A DNA stretch of 64,000 nt from Rasiella rasia (GCF_011044175.1 NZ_CP049057.1:62001-126000), one strand, 5' to 3'. Positions 1-9,028 are shown, numbered from the stretch's first letter. Notes: generated from the letters alone by a model not told the origin. Numbers and translations are program-made.

Positions 1-1389
1 TACACCTAAAGGTACTTGTCTAATTTCGCTCAATGCAAAAAGTATATTTTGAGTAGTAGGCTGTACATGGCGTTCGTTGGTTGAAGGTATATGTGTAGCT
101 ACAAAAGGGGAGTCGTTTAGGTCTGGCGTAGCATACCAATTGTCTTCACTCTCTAGCGCTAATGCACTTATAGTTGGAATAAAAGAAAACTCATCTTGGT
201 CTAATGCATCAACAAAATCTTGAATTACAGGATTGCCACCGCCACCGCCAAGCGCGTTAGAAATAAGTGATAACCCACCTGGTGCAGCATCAACACCCGC
301 AACAGTGCCTGACTGGGCATCGGCTTCAAAAGTACCTGTTGGAATACCAACAATAAAGGTGGAGAACGTAGTTACGTTTATAGTTTGATTGGCTTCAGGC
401 GTAAAATGTAATGTTAAGTCGGCCGTAACACCTGTAGTAATATCGAGGGTTGTTTCTACAACTTGCATTCCTGGCATGCCTACGGTTGTACCATTGTCAG
501 TTCCGTTAATCATAGCTACATTTCTAACATCTTGCGGAAACCCTAAAGCGTCTAATTCTGCTTGAAAGGCATCTCTAAAATCTGGTGCGCCAGCAGGCAA
601 AAGCTTCGTAGGGTCTTGTTGTGTAGGCGAACCTGCCAATAAATGCCCTAATAAATGATCGTACAGCATTTCTTTAGCTGCAGGGGAGTTTAGTACAGTA
701 TCTACAATTGCCTGCGCCTGCGCGTCGCTAAACTCTTCTGCTAAATAATTTATAAGGTATTGTAAGCTAATGGGTATGTTGGCACCTTTATGAGGCGAGT
801 CAAAAGAAATATACAATCGTGTATCGTGCACTAAACTGTTTTGCTCCATATACGATAAACCATAGCGTGCTATAAGTCCGCCCATACTAGGCCCTAGTAC
901 TACTAGTTGTTCACTACCTACTTTTTGTGCGTTAATTTCTTCGATTAATGCTACCAATACCATGGCATTACGTTGTATGTAGTCTGCACCACCATCTATA
1001 GTTTTGCCTCCTGTGGTATATTGTGGTGCATTAAGTATTACAATATCAAACCCTTCATCTCTAACAATATCAGCCAAATTTTGTCCGCCAAACGAGAAAC
1101 TGTTATACAGTCCGTTAATATCTCTGGCATCACCAGGGTCGAAACCGTCTAAAATAATGATAGGCTTGTCTAAAACGCCATTAACATTATCTAGAAAAAT
1201 CTCATATTCACCTTCACCAAAATAAGCTTGGGTCTCATCGTAACCTTGATATGAAATATCGGCTACAATAGGTACTACCGCCTGTCTATTAGAAACATTT
1301 TGGGTATTGTTTATAGGATTTTGAAAAGTGAACTGAGCAAATGAACTGGCAGTGATCACAAGAGCTATTAAGGTAAAAGTAAACTTCAT
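1..1389 (-). CDS. Secreted lipase-like alpha/beta hydrolase (C-terminus outside window)
   Basis: The reading frame is open from an ATG at 1389 to the window edge (463 residues so far). It starts with a Sec signal peptide (MKFTFTLIALVITASSFAQ), so the protein is exported. The strand PIIILDGFDP (about 76-85) and the nucleophile motif GPSMGG (Ser168) mark an alpha/beta-hydrolase fold like that of secreted lipases and PGAP1-type esterases. The following DSPHKGANIP stretch is typical of lipases acting on large substrates. The acid and histidine of the triad are not assigned. The missing part may carry a T9SS sorting domain, but that is a guess. Substrate unknown. Confidence 0.75.
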   Translation of the reverse strand, partial: MKFTFTLIALVITASSFAQFTFQNPINNTQNVSNRQAVVPIVADISYQGYDETQAYFGEGEYEIFLDNVNGVLDKPIIILDGFDPGDARDINGLYNSFSFGGQNLADIVRDEGFDIVILNAPQYTTGGKTIDGGADYIQRNAMVLVALIEEINAQKVGSEQLVVLGPSMGGLIARYGLSYMEQNSLVHDTRLYISFDSPHKGANIPISLQYLINYLAEEFSDAQAQAIVDTVLNSPAAKEMLYDHLLGHLLAGSPTQQDPTKLLPAGAPDFRDAFQAELDALGFPQDVRNVAMINGTDNGTTVGMPGMQVVETTLDITTGVTADLTLHFTPEANQTINVTTFSTFIVGIPTGTFEADAQSGTVAGVDAAPGGLSLISNALGGGGGNPVIQDFVDALDQDEFSFIPTISALALESEDNWYATPDLNDSPFVATHIPSTNERHVQPTTQNILFALSEIRQVPLGV

Positions 1390-1497
1390 GATTGCAATTA
1401 TTTAGAAGTTACAAGGTACAACTTTACAATGAAAGTAAGGGTTGCCGTTGTTCTGATTTCGCTTCGGAAATTTTAGTATATCTTTAAGTTTAAATAA

Positions 1498-2358
1498 ATG
1501 GATATGGATAATTTATCAACTATTATTTTAGGCGGAGCTTTATTTGTAATTATGTTAGGTATGGGGCTGTCATTACGTACCGAAGATTTTAAACGAATCG
1601 TACTGTATCCAAAAGCCATTTTTCTCGGACTCTTTAATCAGTTACTATTGTTACCGCTTATTGGTTTACTAATAGCCGTTACGATTACTTCTACACCCGA
1701 AATTGCTGTAGGTATTATGATTCTTGCGGCTTGCCCTGGGGGGCCAACTTCTAACCTAATTTCGTTTATGGCAAAAGGTGACTTGGCATTATCGGTTAGT
1801 TTAACGGCAATAAGTAGCTTAATAACTATTATCACCATTCCTTTTATAGTGTTATTCTCACTTGAATATTTTTTAGGTACTAGCCAAGAAATTGAGCTTA
1901 ATATATTCGCAATGATTGCGCAAATATTTGTTATAGTTGTGATACCCATTGGTATTGGAATGATGATTCGACGTTTTAAAACCAGCTTTGCAGAGCGTAT
2001 GGGTCGTCCAGTACGAATAGCTTCTGGAATTGTACTAGCATTAATTATTGTAGGGTTGGTAGTGAAAGAGCGCGCAAATGTTACCGATTATCTTAATCAG
2101 GCAGGAGCTGCTACCTTATTGTTAAATGTAATAACCATGGCTATAGGATATTATTCTGCAAAATTACTCCGACTTAGAAAAGAAGCTGCAATTTCTATCG
2201 CTATAGAATCTGGAATTCAGAATGGAACCTTAGCTATTACAATTGCAGTGGTGTTATTACAAAATTCTGCCTTAGCGATTGCACCAGCGGTGTATAGCAT
2301 ACTTATGTTTATAACGGGTGGGGTTATGATTTTTTTCTTCGGAAAACGTACGACATAA
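1498..2358 (+). CDS. Bile acid:sodium symporter (BASS) family transporter
   Basis: This 286-residue, very hydrophobic protein has about nine membrane spans and the family signature around residues 74-100 (MILAACPGGPTSNLISFMAK), in which the ACPGG...SN stretch lines the substrate and sodium sites of BASS carriers. The C-terminal repeat has the matching EsgIQNGtLA motif (about residue 240). BASS proteins carry organic anions with sodium; the substrate here cannot be read from sequence. It is divergent from the lipase-like gene and ends at a strong bidirectional terminator, so it is probably monocistronic. It is not an Acr3 arsenite pump and lies far from the ars genes. Confidence 0.85.
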   Translation: MDMDNLSTIILGGALFVIMLGMGLSLRTEDFKRIVLYPKAIFLGLFNQLLLLPLIGLLIAVTITSTPEIAVGIMILAACPGGPTSNLISFMAKGDLALSVSLTAISSLITIITIPFIVLFSLEYFLGTSQEIELNIFAMIAQIFVIVVIPIGIGMMIRRFKTSFAERMGRPVRIASGIVLALIIVGLVVKERANVTDYLNQAGAATLLLNVITMAIGYYSAKLLRLRKEAAISIAIESGIQNGTLAITIAVVLLQNSALAIAPAVYSILMFITGGVMIFFFGKRTT

Positions 2359-2392
2359 AAAAAGGCTTCCTTTAAGAAGAAGCCCATTTTTT
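2357..2392. terminator. Bidirectional rho-independent terminator
   Basis: The stem GGCTTC (2364-2369) pairs with GAAGCC (2379-2384) around a 9-base loop. An A-tract precedes it and a T-tract follows (2387-2392). It separates two convergent genes and can serve both. Confidence 0.85.
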
Positions 2393-2416
2393 GATTAAAC
2401 CAATTTTAATCGCATT

Positions 2417-3124
2417 CTAATTATCATCGTCACTTGTTTCAATAGCAATAACACTCTTTGCCGGTGGAACAATAAAGTTCTTTTCTAAATCTACCATACC
2501 AGAATTAGAAAGTAACACGATAGAAAACATCTCTGTATTTGTAAAGCCGTTTTCGGCTATCATTAATTCTTTTAAGTTACGGTTGTTTGCCAATTGCACA
2601 GGCAAGTCACCTTTAAGATCGTTGTCAAACACATTAAAAATTTCTAAGTTGGTTAATGCGTTTAATGAACTTGGTACCACACCAGAGAATGTATTACTAC
2701 TAAGATGTAGTTGCTTCAACTTTGTTAAGTTACCCAAAGTAGCTGGAAGCTCACCCGATAAAGAATTACCATTAAAAGCCAATACTTCTAAGTTAGATAA
2801 CATTCCAATACTTGCTGGAAGAGCGCCCTCGATGTTGTTGAAAGACAATTCTAAGGTTCGTAATTTCGATAAATCACCTAAAGAGCTTGGAAGCTCACCA
2901 GTAATATTATTAAACAAAAGGCTAATGCCAGTTACATGATTGTCTTTTACAGTAACACCTTGCCATTCTGAAACATCAGTATTTAAGTCCCATGATTGAT
3001 TCCATTTTTCGCCATTTGTGGCAATATAAAAATCGATAAGTGCTTGTTTCTCTTTTTGACTCACTTGTGCTGTGAGCACTATACAAAAGAGCAATAATAC
3101 GGGGGTAAGTAGGAGCTTTTTCAT
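2417..3124 (-). CDS. Secreted leucine-rich-repeat protein
   Basis: A 235-residue protein with a Sec signal peptide (residues 1-19, ending LTAQ). A short N-terminal cap (ALIDFYIATNGEKWNQSWDL) resembles the LRRNT-type segment before plant-style LRRs. Five or so repeats follow from about residue 65 to 190, with the pattern LxxLxxLxLSxNxxxGxLPxxLGxL. Such repeats usually bind proteins or glycans. There is no obvious T9SS sorting domain or anchor; the tail is short and acidic (ETSDDDN). It is transcribed alone. The binding partner is unknown. Confidence 0.75.
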   Translation of the reverse strand: MKKLLLTPVLLLFCIVLTAQVSQKEKQALIDFYIATNGEKWNQSWDLNTDVSEWQGVTVKDNHVTGISLLFNNITGELPSSLGDLSKLRTLELSFNNIEGALPASIGMLSNLEVLAFNGNSLSGELPATLGNLTKLKQLHLSSNTFSGVVPSSLNALTNLEIFNVFDNDLKGDLPVQLANNRNLKELMIAENGFTNTEMFSIVLLSNSGMVDLEKNFIVPPAKSVIAIETSDDDN

Positions 3125-3216
3125 TGGGTGGTTGCGATTTTTCTTACAATTATTAGTAAATAAAAAGCATTATTTGCTCAAATGCAAATAAAATCGACGA
3201 AATGCACACCTAGTTG

Positions 3217-3861
3217 CTATTTTTCTGCAAATTCTTTGATGAATGCTGTATTGACCTCATGAATTCCTTTAAAAACTTCTACGGAAAGTTTTGTTCCAAA
3301 AATGGCGTCACTCTTCAACGTTTGTTCTGTTTTCTTTGCTTCTGTAATATATTCATCTTTATCTCCATATAGGTAGGTTACCTTACAATGATTGGGGAGA
3401 TGTTTAAAATGTGAAGCGTTCAATTCTTTTGGAATTCCCCCACTATGCAATAGTAGGGCGTCACAAGAAATACTACGTTTTGCTAACCATCGCATTGCTA
3501 TAGATACACCTTGTGAATACCCTAGCACAATAAATTGAGGCATTTTAGATGGTTTTTCAGCTTTCCAAACAGCATCTACATAGTTTAGAACATTTTCTGT
3601 TTCCTGTACAGTGTTTTCTCTGGTAAGCCATGAGGCACCAACATGTTTAAAAGAAGGACCTATATAATATTTAGACGGAGCTTGAGGAATAATAATAAAA
3701 TTTTCGGCCGGATCTAAATGCGTAAAATAGCGCGCAAAATACTTACTTAAATAACCCATCCCATGAAACACCAACCACACATTTTTTGTTGTAGCTTGCA
3801 TTTTATTACAGGTTGTGTATGTATTTGTGGAACTATATTTTGCAGTTTTTTCTAAAGCCAT
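3217..3861 (-). CDS. Cytoplasmic phospholipase/carboxylesterase-like hydrolase
   Basis: This 214-residue alpha/beta hydrolase has the oxyanion-loop start VWLVFHGMGYL (about 28-38), the nucleophile elbow GYSQG, a GDKDEY stretch for the acid and IHEVN for the histidine, so the triad looks complete. There is no signal peptide. I kept the first ATG (3861) because the SSTNTYTT segment before residue 20 resembles the usual N-terminus of Bacteroidota homologues; an internal ATG at about 3801 is the alternative. It is divergent from the menI-like gene, with only 43 bp between starts. Substrate unknown. Confidence 0.75.
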   Translation of the reverse strand: MALEKTAKYSSTNTYTTCNKMQATTKNVWLVFHGMGYLSKYFARYFTHLDPAENFIIIPQAPSKYYIGPSFKHVGASWLTRENTVQETENVLNYVDAVWKAEKPSKMPQFIVLGYSQGVSIAMRWLAKRSISCDALLLHSGGIPKELNASHFKHLPNHCKVTYLYGDKDEYITEAKKTEQTLKSDAIFGTKLSVEVFKGIHEVNTAFIKEFAEK

Positions 3862-3885
3862 TTTGCACCTTGTTTTGTATTTTTA

Positions 3886-3893
3886 CAAAGGTA
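3886..3893 (-). promoter_or_regulatory. TAnnTTTG -7 promoter element for the esterase gene
   Basis: On the minus strand this reads TACCTTTG, a perfect match to the Bacteroidota -7 consensus. It lies 25 bases before the esterase ATG. The same octamer occurs at 5482, 7638 and 14133 (minus), always just before a start codon. Confidence 0.6.
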
Positions 3894-3904
3894 ATTTAAT
3901 TGAA

Positions 3905-4330
3905 ATGAAGCAAACTAGAGAAGAAACACTTTTAGTACTTAATAAAATGTGTAAAAACACATTGATGGAAACACTCGCCATAGAGTTTGTTGATATCTCA
4001 CAGGATACTGTTGTTGCCAAAATGCCCGTTAATTCTCGTGTACATCAGCCCGATGGCGTATTACATGGTGGGGCATCTGTGGCCTTAGCAGAAAGTGTTG
4101 GAAGTGCTGCTGCGATGCTCTTTTTAAATACAAAAGATGTTGCGATTAGGGGAATAGAAATTGCCGCCAATCATGTAAAGGGAGTGAGAGAGGGTTTTGT
4201 TTACGCTCACGCTAAGGTTGTGCATCAGGGACGCACAACCCAATTATGGCAAATTAGAATTGTAAATGAAGACGACCAATTAGTTTCTTTGGTAAAACTA
4301 ACAACGCTGGCCCTGCGCAACCAAACGTAA
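3905..4330 (+). CDS. Hotdog-fold acyl-CoA thioesterase, probable DHNA-CoA thioesterase (MenI-like)
   Basis: I start this gene at the ATG at 3905 (141 residues). An in-frame upstream extension to 3815 overlaps the divergent esterase and adds a segment unlike the family. The hotdog core motif HQPDGVLHGGASVALAESVGS (from about residue 47) carries the catalytic Glu63 and the HGG loop typical of the PaaI/YdiI group. In menaquinone synthesis this enzyme releases 1,4-dihydroxy-2-naphthoate from its CoA ester. The assignment rests on the fold plus its place directly before menF and menD; a general acyl-CoA thioesterase is the alternative. Confidence 0.75.
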   Translation: MKQTREETLLVLNKMCKNTLMETLAIEFVDISQDTVVAKMPVNSRVHQPDGVLHGGASVALAESVGSAAAMLFLNTKDVAIRGIEIAANHVKGVREGFVYAHAKVVHQGRTTQLWQIRIVNEDDQLVSLVKLTTLALRNQT

Positions 4331-4392
4331 TTTAAACACCTAGTAAAAAACTATCACACTATAAACACCATCATTGTTAAACAATCTCCCCC

Positions 4393-5463
4393 ATGGAATA
4401 CTCTCAACTTTTTGAAAAGGCTGCAGACCATTATAAAAAGAAAATTCCGTTTGTTCTGTTTTCGCTTCCAGACGAACCTAGTTTGAAAGGCGCATTTCAG
4501 AAAGAAAATGCTAGCTACCTGGCAGAGAATTTTGACGAGGAAAGTTTTGTATTGGCACCTTTCAATTTAAATGATGTCGTGTTTCAAATTTTGTACAAAA
4601 ATTGTGATGTGCACGAAGTGACCACGAATGAAATTGAGCAACATCCTATAGATTCAGTTTCCTTTTCAGAAAATACTACCGAAAAAGAGCGGTATATGAA
4701 CATGGTTGCCAATGCAATAAAAAAAATTAATTCTGAACACGTTCATAAGATTGTTGTTTCACGCGAAAAGAAACTGGCCGTTCAAAACTTTAACCTAACA
4801 ACGTTATGCACTTCTCTTTTCTCCCAATATGAAGACGCGTTTAGGTATGTTTGGTATCACCCTGATACCGGAATTTGGTGTGGCGCAACCCCCGAATTGC
4901 TACTACAAACCAATCAGCGTAATTTTAGTACAATGGCGCTGGCCGGAACGCAGCGAATTGATGACAAAATGATGATTCAATGGAGTGTAAAAGAGAAATT
5001 GGAACAACAATGGGTGACAGATGCTATTATAGATTGTTTAGAAAATAAGACAGCTGTTTTAAAAGTTTCAAAAACGAAAACTCATATTGCTGGGAACCTA
5101 GCACATTTAAAAACCGATATTAGCGGTGTTCTAAATACTAATAAAGCAACATTAATGCAGCTGGCAAAAGCATTGCATCCAACACCTGCAATTTGCGGAA
5201 CGCCCCGAAGCGTAGCTATGCAATTTATAACCCAACACGAAAATTATAACCGCTCTTTTTACGCCGGATTTTTAGGCCCAGTGGGCGAAATGCAGCGACA
5301 TTCAAAACTGTTTGTAAACCTACGTTGTATGGCCATTAATGATAGTGAGGCAACACTCTATGCGGGTGGTGGTATTACAATAGATTCTAATCCTGAGGCA
5401 GAGTGGGACGAAACACACAACAAGCTTCAAACCATAGCTAAAGTATTACAGCCGCTTCTTTAA
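4393..5463 (+). CDS. menF: Isochorismate synthase
   Basis: This 356-residue chorismate-binding enzyme converts chorismate to isochorismate, the first committed step to menaquinone. The conserved KIVVSREK stretch (about 119-126), GATPELL, the AGTQR motif and CGTPRSVA followed by RSFYAGFLGPVG are typical of the MenF/EntC/DhbC family. The C-terminal AGGGI...E.EW.E.  segment supplies metal-binding glutamates. It is shorter than Escherichia coli MenF, as usual for Bacteroidota. It lies 62 bp after the thioesterase and 31 bp before menD. A siderophore-type synthase is unlikely next to menD. Confidence 0.9.
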   Translation: MEYSQLFEKAADHYKKKIPFVLFSLPDEPSLKGAFQKENASYLAENFDEESFVLAPFNLNDVVFQILYKNCDVHEVTTNEIEQHPIDSVSFSENTTEKERYMNMVANAIKKINSEHVHKIVVSREKKLAVQNFNLTTLCTSLFSQYEDAFRYVWYHPDTGIWCGATPELLLQTNQRNFSTMALAGTQRIDDKMMIQWSVKEKLEQQWVTDAIIDCLENKTAVLKVSKTKTHIAGNLAHLKTDISGVLNTNKATLMQLAKALHPTPAICGTPRSVAMQFITQHENYNRSFYAGFLGPVGEMQRHSKLFVNLRCMAINDSEATLYAGGGITIDSNPEAEWDETHNKLQTIAKVLQPLL

Positions 5464-5481
5464 AAATCAATTCTCGGTTTG

Positions 5482-5489
5482 TACCTTTG
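5482..5489 (+). promoter_or_regulatory. TAnnTTTG -7 promoter element before menD
   Basis: TACCTTTG ends only five bases before the menD ATG (5495). If used, transcription would begin at or within a few bases of the start codon, giving an almost leaderless menD mRNA in addition to read-through from menF. No convincing -33 element is visible, so this is tentative. Confidence 0.45.
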
Positions 5490-5494
5490 TAGTA

Positions 5495-7165
5495 ATGAAG
5501 TTTAGCAACAAGCTCCTTTCTCAAACGGTCACCCAATTGTGCCTTGCCAAAGGGATTAACAAAATTGTAATCTCTCCAGGCTCGAGAAATGCGCCCCTTA
5601 CCATTGGTTTTACAGAATATCCAGATTTTAAAAATTTCAGTATTGTAGATGAACGTTGTGCAGCATTTTTTGCTTTAGGTATGGCGCAACAGCTGCAACA
5701 ACCCGTTGCGCTTGTATGTACATCTGGTTCTGCACTTTTAAACTATTTTCCTGCCGTCGCTGAAGCTTTTTATAGTGATATTCCATTGGTTATTCTTTCT
5801 GCAGACCGCCCGCCCGAATTGGTTGAAATTGGAGATGGACAAACTATTCAGCAAGAAAACGTGTACGGAGACCACGTATTATATGCTGCCAACTGTAAAG
5901 AGGGGGAAGCCCATCAAGTTTATAATGAGACCGAAATTAATATAGCTTTAAATACAGCGATAGAATTAAAAGGCCCCGTACATATTAATGTTCCATTTTC
6001 TGAACCTTTATATGAAACTATAAACGATTTATCCATAAGGCCACAACATGTATCTGCTCGTGCTTTTATTGCTGAAAATTTAGAAGAAAATACCTTAGAT
6101 ACTTTTTTGAAATCGTGGAATACATCTTCAAAAAAAATGGTGTTGGTTGGTGTACTAGCCCCAAATAGTATTGAAGAAAAATATATCGAATTTTTGGCCA
6201 AAGATCCTAGTGTTTTAGTGTTTACTGAAACAACAAGTAATTTGCATAATCACCACTTTGTTCCGGCGATAGATCAGTTAATTTCATCACTTACTGAAAC
6301 TGAATTGAAGGCGTTGCAACCAGAAGTCTTACTAACCTTTGGCGGGATGATAGTGAGTAAAAGAATAAAGGCTTTTCTTAGAAAATTTCAACCAAACATA
6401 CATTGGCATATAGACCCTAAAAAAGCATATGACACCTATTTTGCATTAACATATCACCACCGAAACACGCCTAACGGATTCTTAAAGCTATTGGAAAGTA
6501 AAGCAACATCAGTGGCGAGTGATTATCAAGCCCATTGGCTATCGGTTCGAAAACATAGGTTAGCACAACATGCTGTTTACGAAGAAAAGATTCCTTTTTC
6601 AGACTTTAAGGTGTTTGCTAAAATCTTCAAAAACATCCCAGCCAATTTTCAATTGCAATTGGCTAACAGTGCTACGATTCGGTACGCTCAGCTCTTCAAT
6701 ATAGCTCAGTCTATAGATGTTTTCTGTAACCGAGGCACGAGTGGTATTGATGGCAGCACTAGTACAGCAATAGGCGCGGCAGTGGTAAATCAGCAACCAA
6801 CGCTTCTTGTAACAGGCGATTTAAGCTTTTTCTACGATAGTAATGCGCTTTGGAATAACTACATTCCACCTAGCTTCAGAATTATTATCGTGAACAATAG
6901 TGGGGGAGGAATTTTCAGAATTTTACCAGGAGAAAAGAACGAAGCTCATTTTAGCACCTTTTTCGAAACAAATCATTCGCTAACCGCAAAAGAGTTGAGT
7001 AAATTGTACAAATTTGAGTACAGTAGAGCTGCAACAGAAGAAGAGCTTAGTAGTAAGCTAAATAACTTTTTTGCAAATTCAGACCAGCCTAAAATTTTAG
7101 AGGTATTTACTCCTTCCGAAGTAAATGATAAAATCTTACTATCGTATTTTAAATTTATTGCTTAG
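5495..7165 (+). CDS. menD: 2-succinyl-5-enolpyruvyl-6-hydroxy-3-cyclohexene-1-carboxylate synthase
   Basis: MenD joins isochorismate and 2-oxoglutarate with loss of CO2, using thiamine diphosphate, in the second step of menaquinone synthesis. The 556-residue length fits the family. Visible signatures are ISPGSRNAPLT near residue 27, DERCAAFFALGMAQ (about 49-62, with the ThDP-activating Glu), CTSGSAL, the RPPEL loop and the ThDP/Mg site GDLSFFYDSNALWNN (441-455). The gene follows menF closely. Its last 11 bases overlap the tail of the convergent STAS-like gene. Confidence 0.95.
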   Translation: MKFSNKLLSQTVTQLCLAKGINKIVISPGSRNAPLTIGFTEYPDFKNFSIVDERCAAFFALGMAQQLQQPVALVCTSGSALLNYFPAVAEAFYSDIPLVILSADRPPELVEIGDGQTIQQENVYGDHVLYAANCKEGEAHQVYNETEINIALNTAIELKGPVHINVPFSEPLYETINDLSIRPQHVSARAFIAENLEENTLDTFLKSWNTSSKKMVLVGVLAPNSIEEKYIEFLAKDPSVLVFTETTSNLHNHHFVPAIDQLISSLTETELKALQPEVLLTFGGMIVSKRIKAFLRKFQPNIHWHIDPKKAYDTYFALTYHHRNTPNGFLKLLESKATSVASDYQAHWLSVRKHRLAQHAVYEEKIPFSDFKVFAKIFKNIPANFQLQLANSATIRYAQLFNIAQSIDVFCNRGTSGIDGSTSTAIGAAVVNQQPTLLVTGDLSFFYDSNALWNNYIPPSFRIIIVNNSGGGIFRILPGEKNEAHFSTFFETNHSLTAKELSKLYKFEYSRAATEEELSSKLNNFFANSDQPKILEVFTPSEVNDKILLSYFKFIA

Positions 7166-7574
7166 ACTCTGCTAAGATTTCAGTACCCCAGGCCAACGCG
7201 CTGTCTAAAGAATCTACAATTTTAAATGGCTTCTTAAAAAAAGCTTTTTCTAAGTGGGCATTGTTTAATTCAGACTTTTCGGCACTTACAATTGCCAATC
7301 CTTTTAAAGTAGGTACCTTGTTTAAGTATTTGTAATCTGTAGGCACTACAGAATAGGAGTTCACACGGTTTGAAATGTAAATCCATGGCTTTGCGCCATT
7401 AATTTTCAATCCTTTTACTAGCAAGGTAAAACCGTTGACATAAGAGAGTGTTTGTCCTTCTTTTACTTCTACCACGGCAAACTTTTCATAGAGATACACG
7501 TCTGCTGCGTCATTTTGATAAAAATCTTTTACTTCGAGTACACCGGGGAAATGTGAGGTAATAGTTTTGGCCAT
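7155..7574 (-). CDS. STAS/SpoIIAA-like domain protein
   Basis: This 139-residue soluble protein has no signal peptide or membrane span. Its alternating strand and helix pattern (FAVVEVKEGQTL, NGFTLLVKGL, PWIYISNRVNSYSV, GLAIVSAE, FKIVDSLDSALAW) resembles the STAS-like proteins of Bacteroidota, which are small and of unknown role. It has no obvious catalytic residues. The gene converges on menD and the two stop codons overlap by 11 bp. It is divergent from the CvfB-like gene, with about 80 bp between starts. Family assignment is from pattern recognition only. Confidence 0.55.
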   Translation of the reverse strand: MAKTITSHFPGVLEVKDFYQNDAADVYLYEKFAVVEVKEGQTLSYVNGFTLLVKGLKINGAKPWIYISNRVNSYSVVPTDYKYLNKVPTLKGLAIVSAEKSELNNAHLEKAFFKKPFKIVDSLDSALAWGTEILAESKQ

Positions 7575-7637
7575 ATATTTAACGAGGAAATTAGGTTGTT
7601 TTGTAGTCCTCTTAACGTAAAACCTACTGTTAAATTG

Positions 7638-7645
7638 TACCTTTG
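7638..7645 (+). promoter_or_regulatory. TAnnTTTG -7 promoter element before the CvfB-like gene
   Basis: TACCTTTG ends eight bases before the ATG at 7653, implying a start site about at the codon itself. It supports the ATG at 7653 over the longer frame that begins at 7596, because that longer start would lie upstream of the promoter. Confidence 0.5.
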
Positions 7646-7652
7646 CTACATT

Positions 7653-8492
7653 ATGCTGAAACTAGGAGAATATCAAGTACTTAACATTTTAAGAGAAACA
7701 GAACCCGGTCTGTATTTAGGTAATTCTGAACAAGACGAAGTGCTTTTGCCACACAGATACAAGCCAGAAACGTTTGAAATTGGTGATGAGGTAAATGCCT
7801 TTGTGTACTTAGATTATGATGAGCGGCCAGTGGCTACCACCTTAACCCCGTACCTTACTTTAAATACATTTGGATACTTACACTGCGCCGATGTAAATGA
7901 ATATGGTGCCTTCATGGATTGGGGAGTACAGAAGCAACTGTTTGTACCTTTTAAAGAGCAAGCGCGCCCAATGAAAGTGGGTAATTGGTACATTGTCTAT
8001 TTATATTTAGATGAGCAAACACAACGTTTGGTGGGGTCTAGTAAAACAAATAAGTACCTTTCTAACGAAAACTTAGCCATTGATAAATTTGAGGAAGTAG
8101 ATATTTTGGTGACGCATTTAACTGAAAAAGGAGCCAACGCTATTGTAAATGGAAAGCATCACGGACTTATATACGAAGCAGATATTTTTGAAGACATTCG
8201 TACTGGTGACCGCATGAAGGCGTATGTAAAGAAAATTCGAAACGATAATAAAATAGATTTGGTGCTACAACATCCTGGGTACCGAAGCATAGAACCCAAC
8301 GCCAACTATGTTTTAGACGAATTAAAAGCGGCTGGTGGTTTCTTACCCTTACACGACAAAAGCGATCCAGAAACTATTAAAAATGAATTGGGTCTCAGTA
8401 AAAAATCTTTTAAAAAAGCCATAGGTAGTTTATATAAAGACAAACAAATTCTAATTAAAGAAGATGGCATTGAGTTACTAGCTAGCGATTAA
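7653..8492 (+). CDS. CvfB-like S1-domain RNA-binding protein
   Basis: The chosen start gives 279 residues, the usual length for the CvfB/YitL family; the frame is open from 7596, but that extension lies before the promoter element. The protein opens with an S1-like barrel (MLKLGEYQVLNILRETEPGLYLGN...VLLPHRY), followed by a second S1 module (LNTFGYLHCADVNEYGAFMDWG) and a third (DILVTHLTEKGANAIVNGKHHGLIYE). It ends in a winged-helix-like domain (FLPLHDKSDPETIKNELGLSKKSFKKAIGSLYKDKQI). Family members bind RNA and affect virulence-factor expression in staphylococci; the role here is unknown. Its 3' end overlaps the convergent GNAT gene by 11 bp. Confidence 0.8.
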   Translation: MLKLGEYQVLNILRETEPGLYLGNSEQDEVLLPHRYKPETFEIGDEVNAFVYLDYDERPVATTLTPYLTLNTFGYLHCADVNEYGAFMDWGVQKQLFVPFKEQARPMKVGNWYIVYLYLDEQTQRLVGSSKTNKYLSNENLAIDKFEEVDILVTHLTEKGANAIVNGKHHGLIYEADIFEDIRTGDRMKAYVKKIRNDNKIDLVLQHPGYRSIEPNANYVLDELKAAGGFLPLHDKSDPETIKNELGLSKKSFKKAIGSLYKDKQILIKEDGIELLASD

Positions 8493-9018
8493 GTGTGCTA
8501 TACACCACACAATGCTTAAATCTCTTATCTCCAACAATGGCAGGATGTTGCACGGTGCCTACGTAGTGCATTCCAATTTTTTTCATCACTAGTTCTGAAG
8601 CAGTATTAGTATCTGTTGTAAAGCTCAAGACCTCTTCAATACCGAATTTTAAACTTGCATTTTGTAGGCATGCCTGTGCTGCTTCCGTAGCATATCCTTT
8701 TCCCCAAGCAGATTTTTTAAGCCGATACCCAATATCTATACAAGGTGTGTATTCACTTTCCCAAAATTGATTTTTTAAGCCTGTAAAGCCTATAAACTCT
8801 TTAGTGTCTAATACCTCTACGGCAAAATAAGTATAACCAAATTCGTTATAATGATTTTTTAATTTATGTATAAGATCTAAAGTCTCGGTAGGGGTGAGTG
8901 TAGATGGAAAGTGTTCCATAACCGCCGGGTCTTGACACATTTCAATGAATGGAGCTTCATCGCTGGGCAGCCAATTACGAAGTCCTAGACGTTTTGTAGT
9001 TATATTGTACTTGCTCAT
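8482..9018 (-). CDS. RimJ/RimL-type GNAT N-acetyltransferase
   Basis: A 178-residue GNAT-fold enzyme. It begins ITTKRLGLRNWLPSD, the usual start of this branch. The acetyl-CoA pyrophosphate loop is seen in KSAWGKGYATEAAQA (about 105-120), and the helix after ASELVMKKIGM is conserved. Such enzymes acetylate ribosomal-protein N-termini, small amines or antibiotics; the substrate cannot be told. It lies 10 bp before the methylmalonyl-CoA mutase operon end in the same orientation, so read-through from that operon is possible. Its tail overlaps the CvfB-like gene. Confidence 0.85.
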   Translation of the reverse strand: MSKYNITTKRLGLRNWLPSDEAPFIEMCQDPAVMEHFPSTLTPTETLDLIHKLKNHYNEFGYTYFAVEVLDTKEFIGFTGLKNQFWESEYTPCIDIGYRLKKSAWGKGYATEAAQACLQNASLKFGIEEVLSFTTDTNTASELVMKKIGMHYVGTVQHPAIVGDKRFKHCVVYSTLNR

Positions 9019-9028
9019 AAATAGCTAC

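Noticed and set aside
1498-2358. Arsenite exporter missing from the ars operon
   Set aside because: The protein is a BASS-family carrier with ACPGG and SN motifs and lies 14 kb away; it does not look like Acr3.
3815-3904. Longer start for the menI-like gene
   Set aside because: This in-frame extension overlaps the divergent esterase gene start and reads unlike a hotdog-protein N-terminus; the ATG at 3905 gives the usual length.
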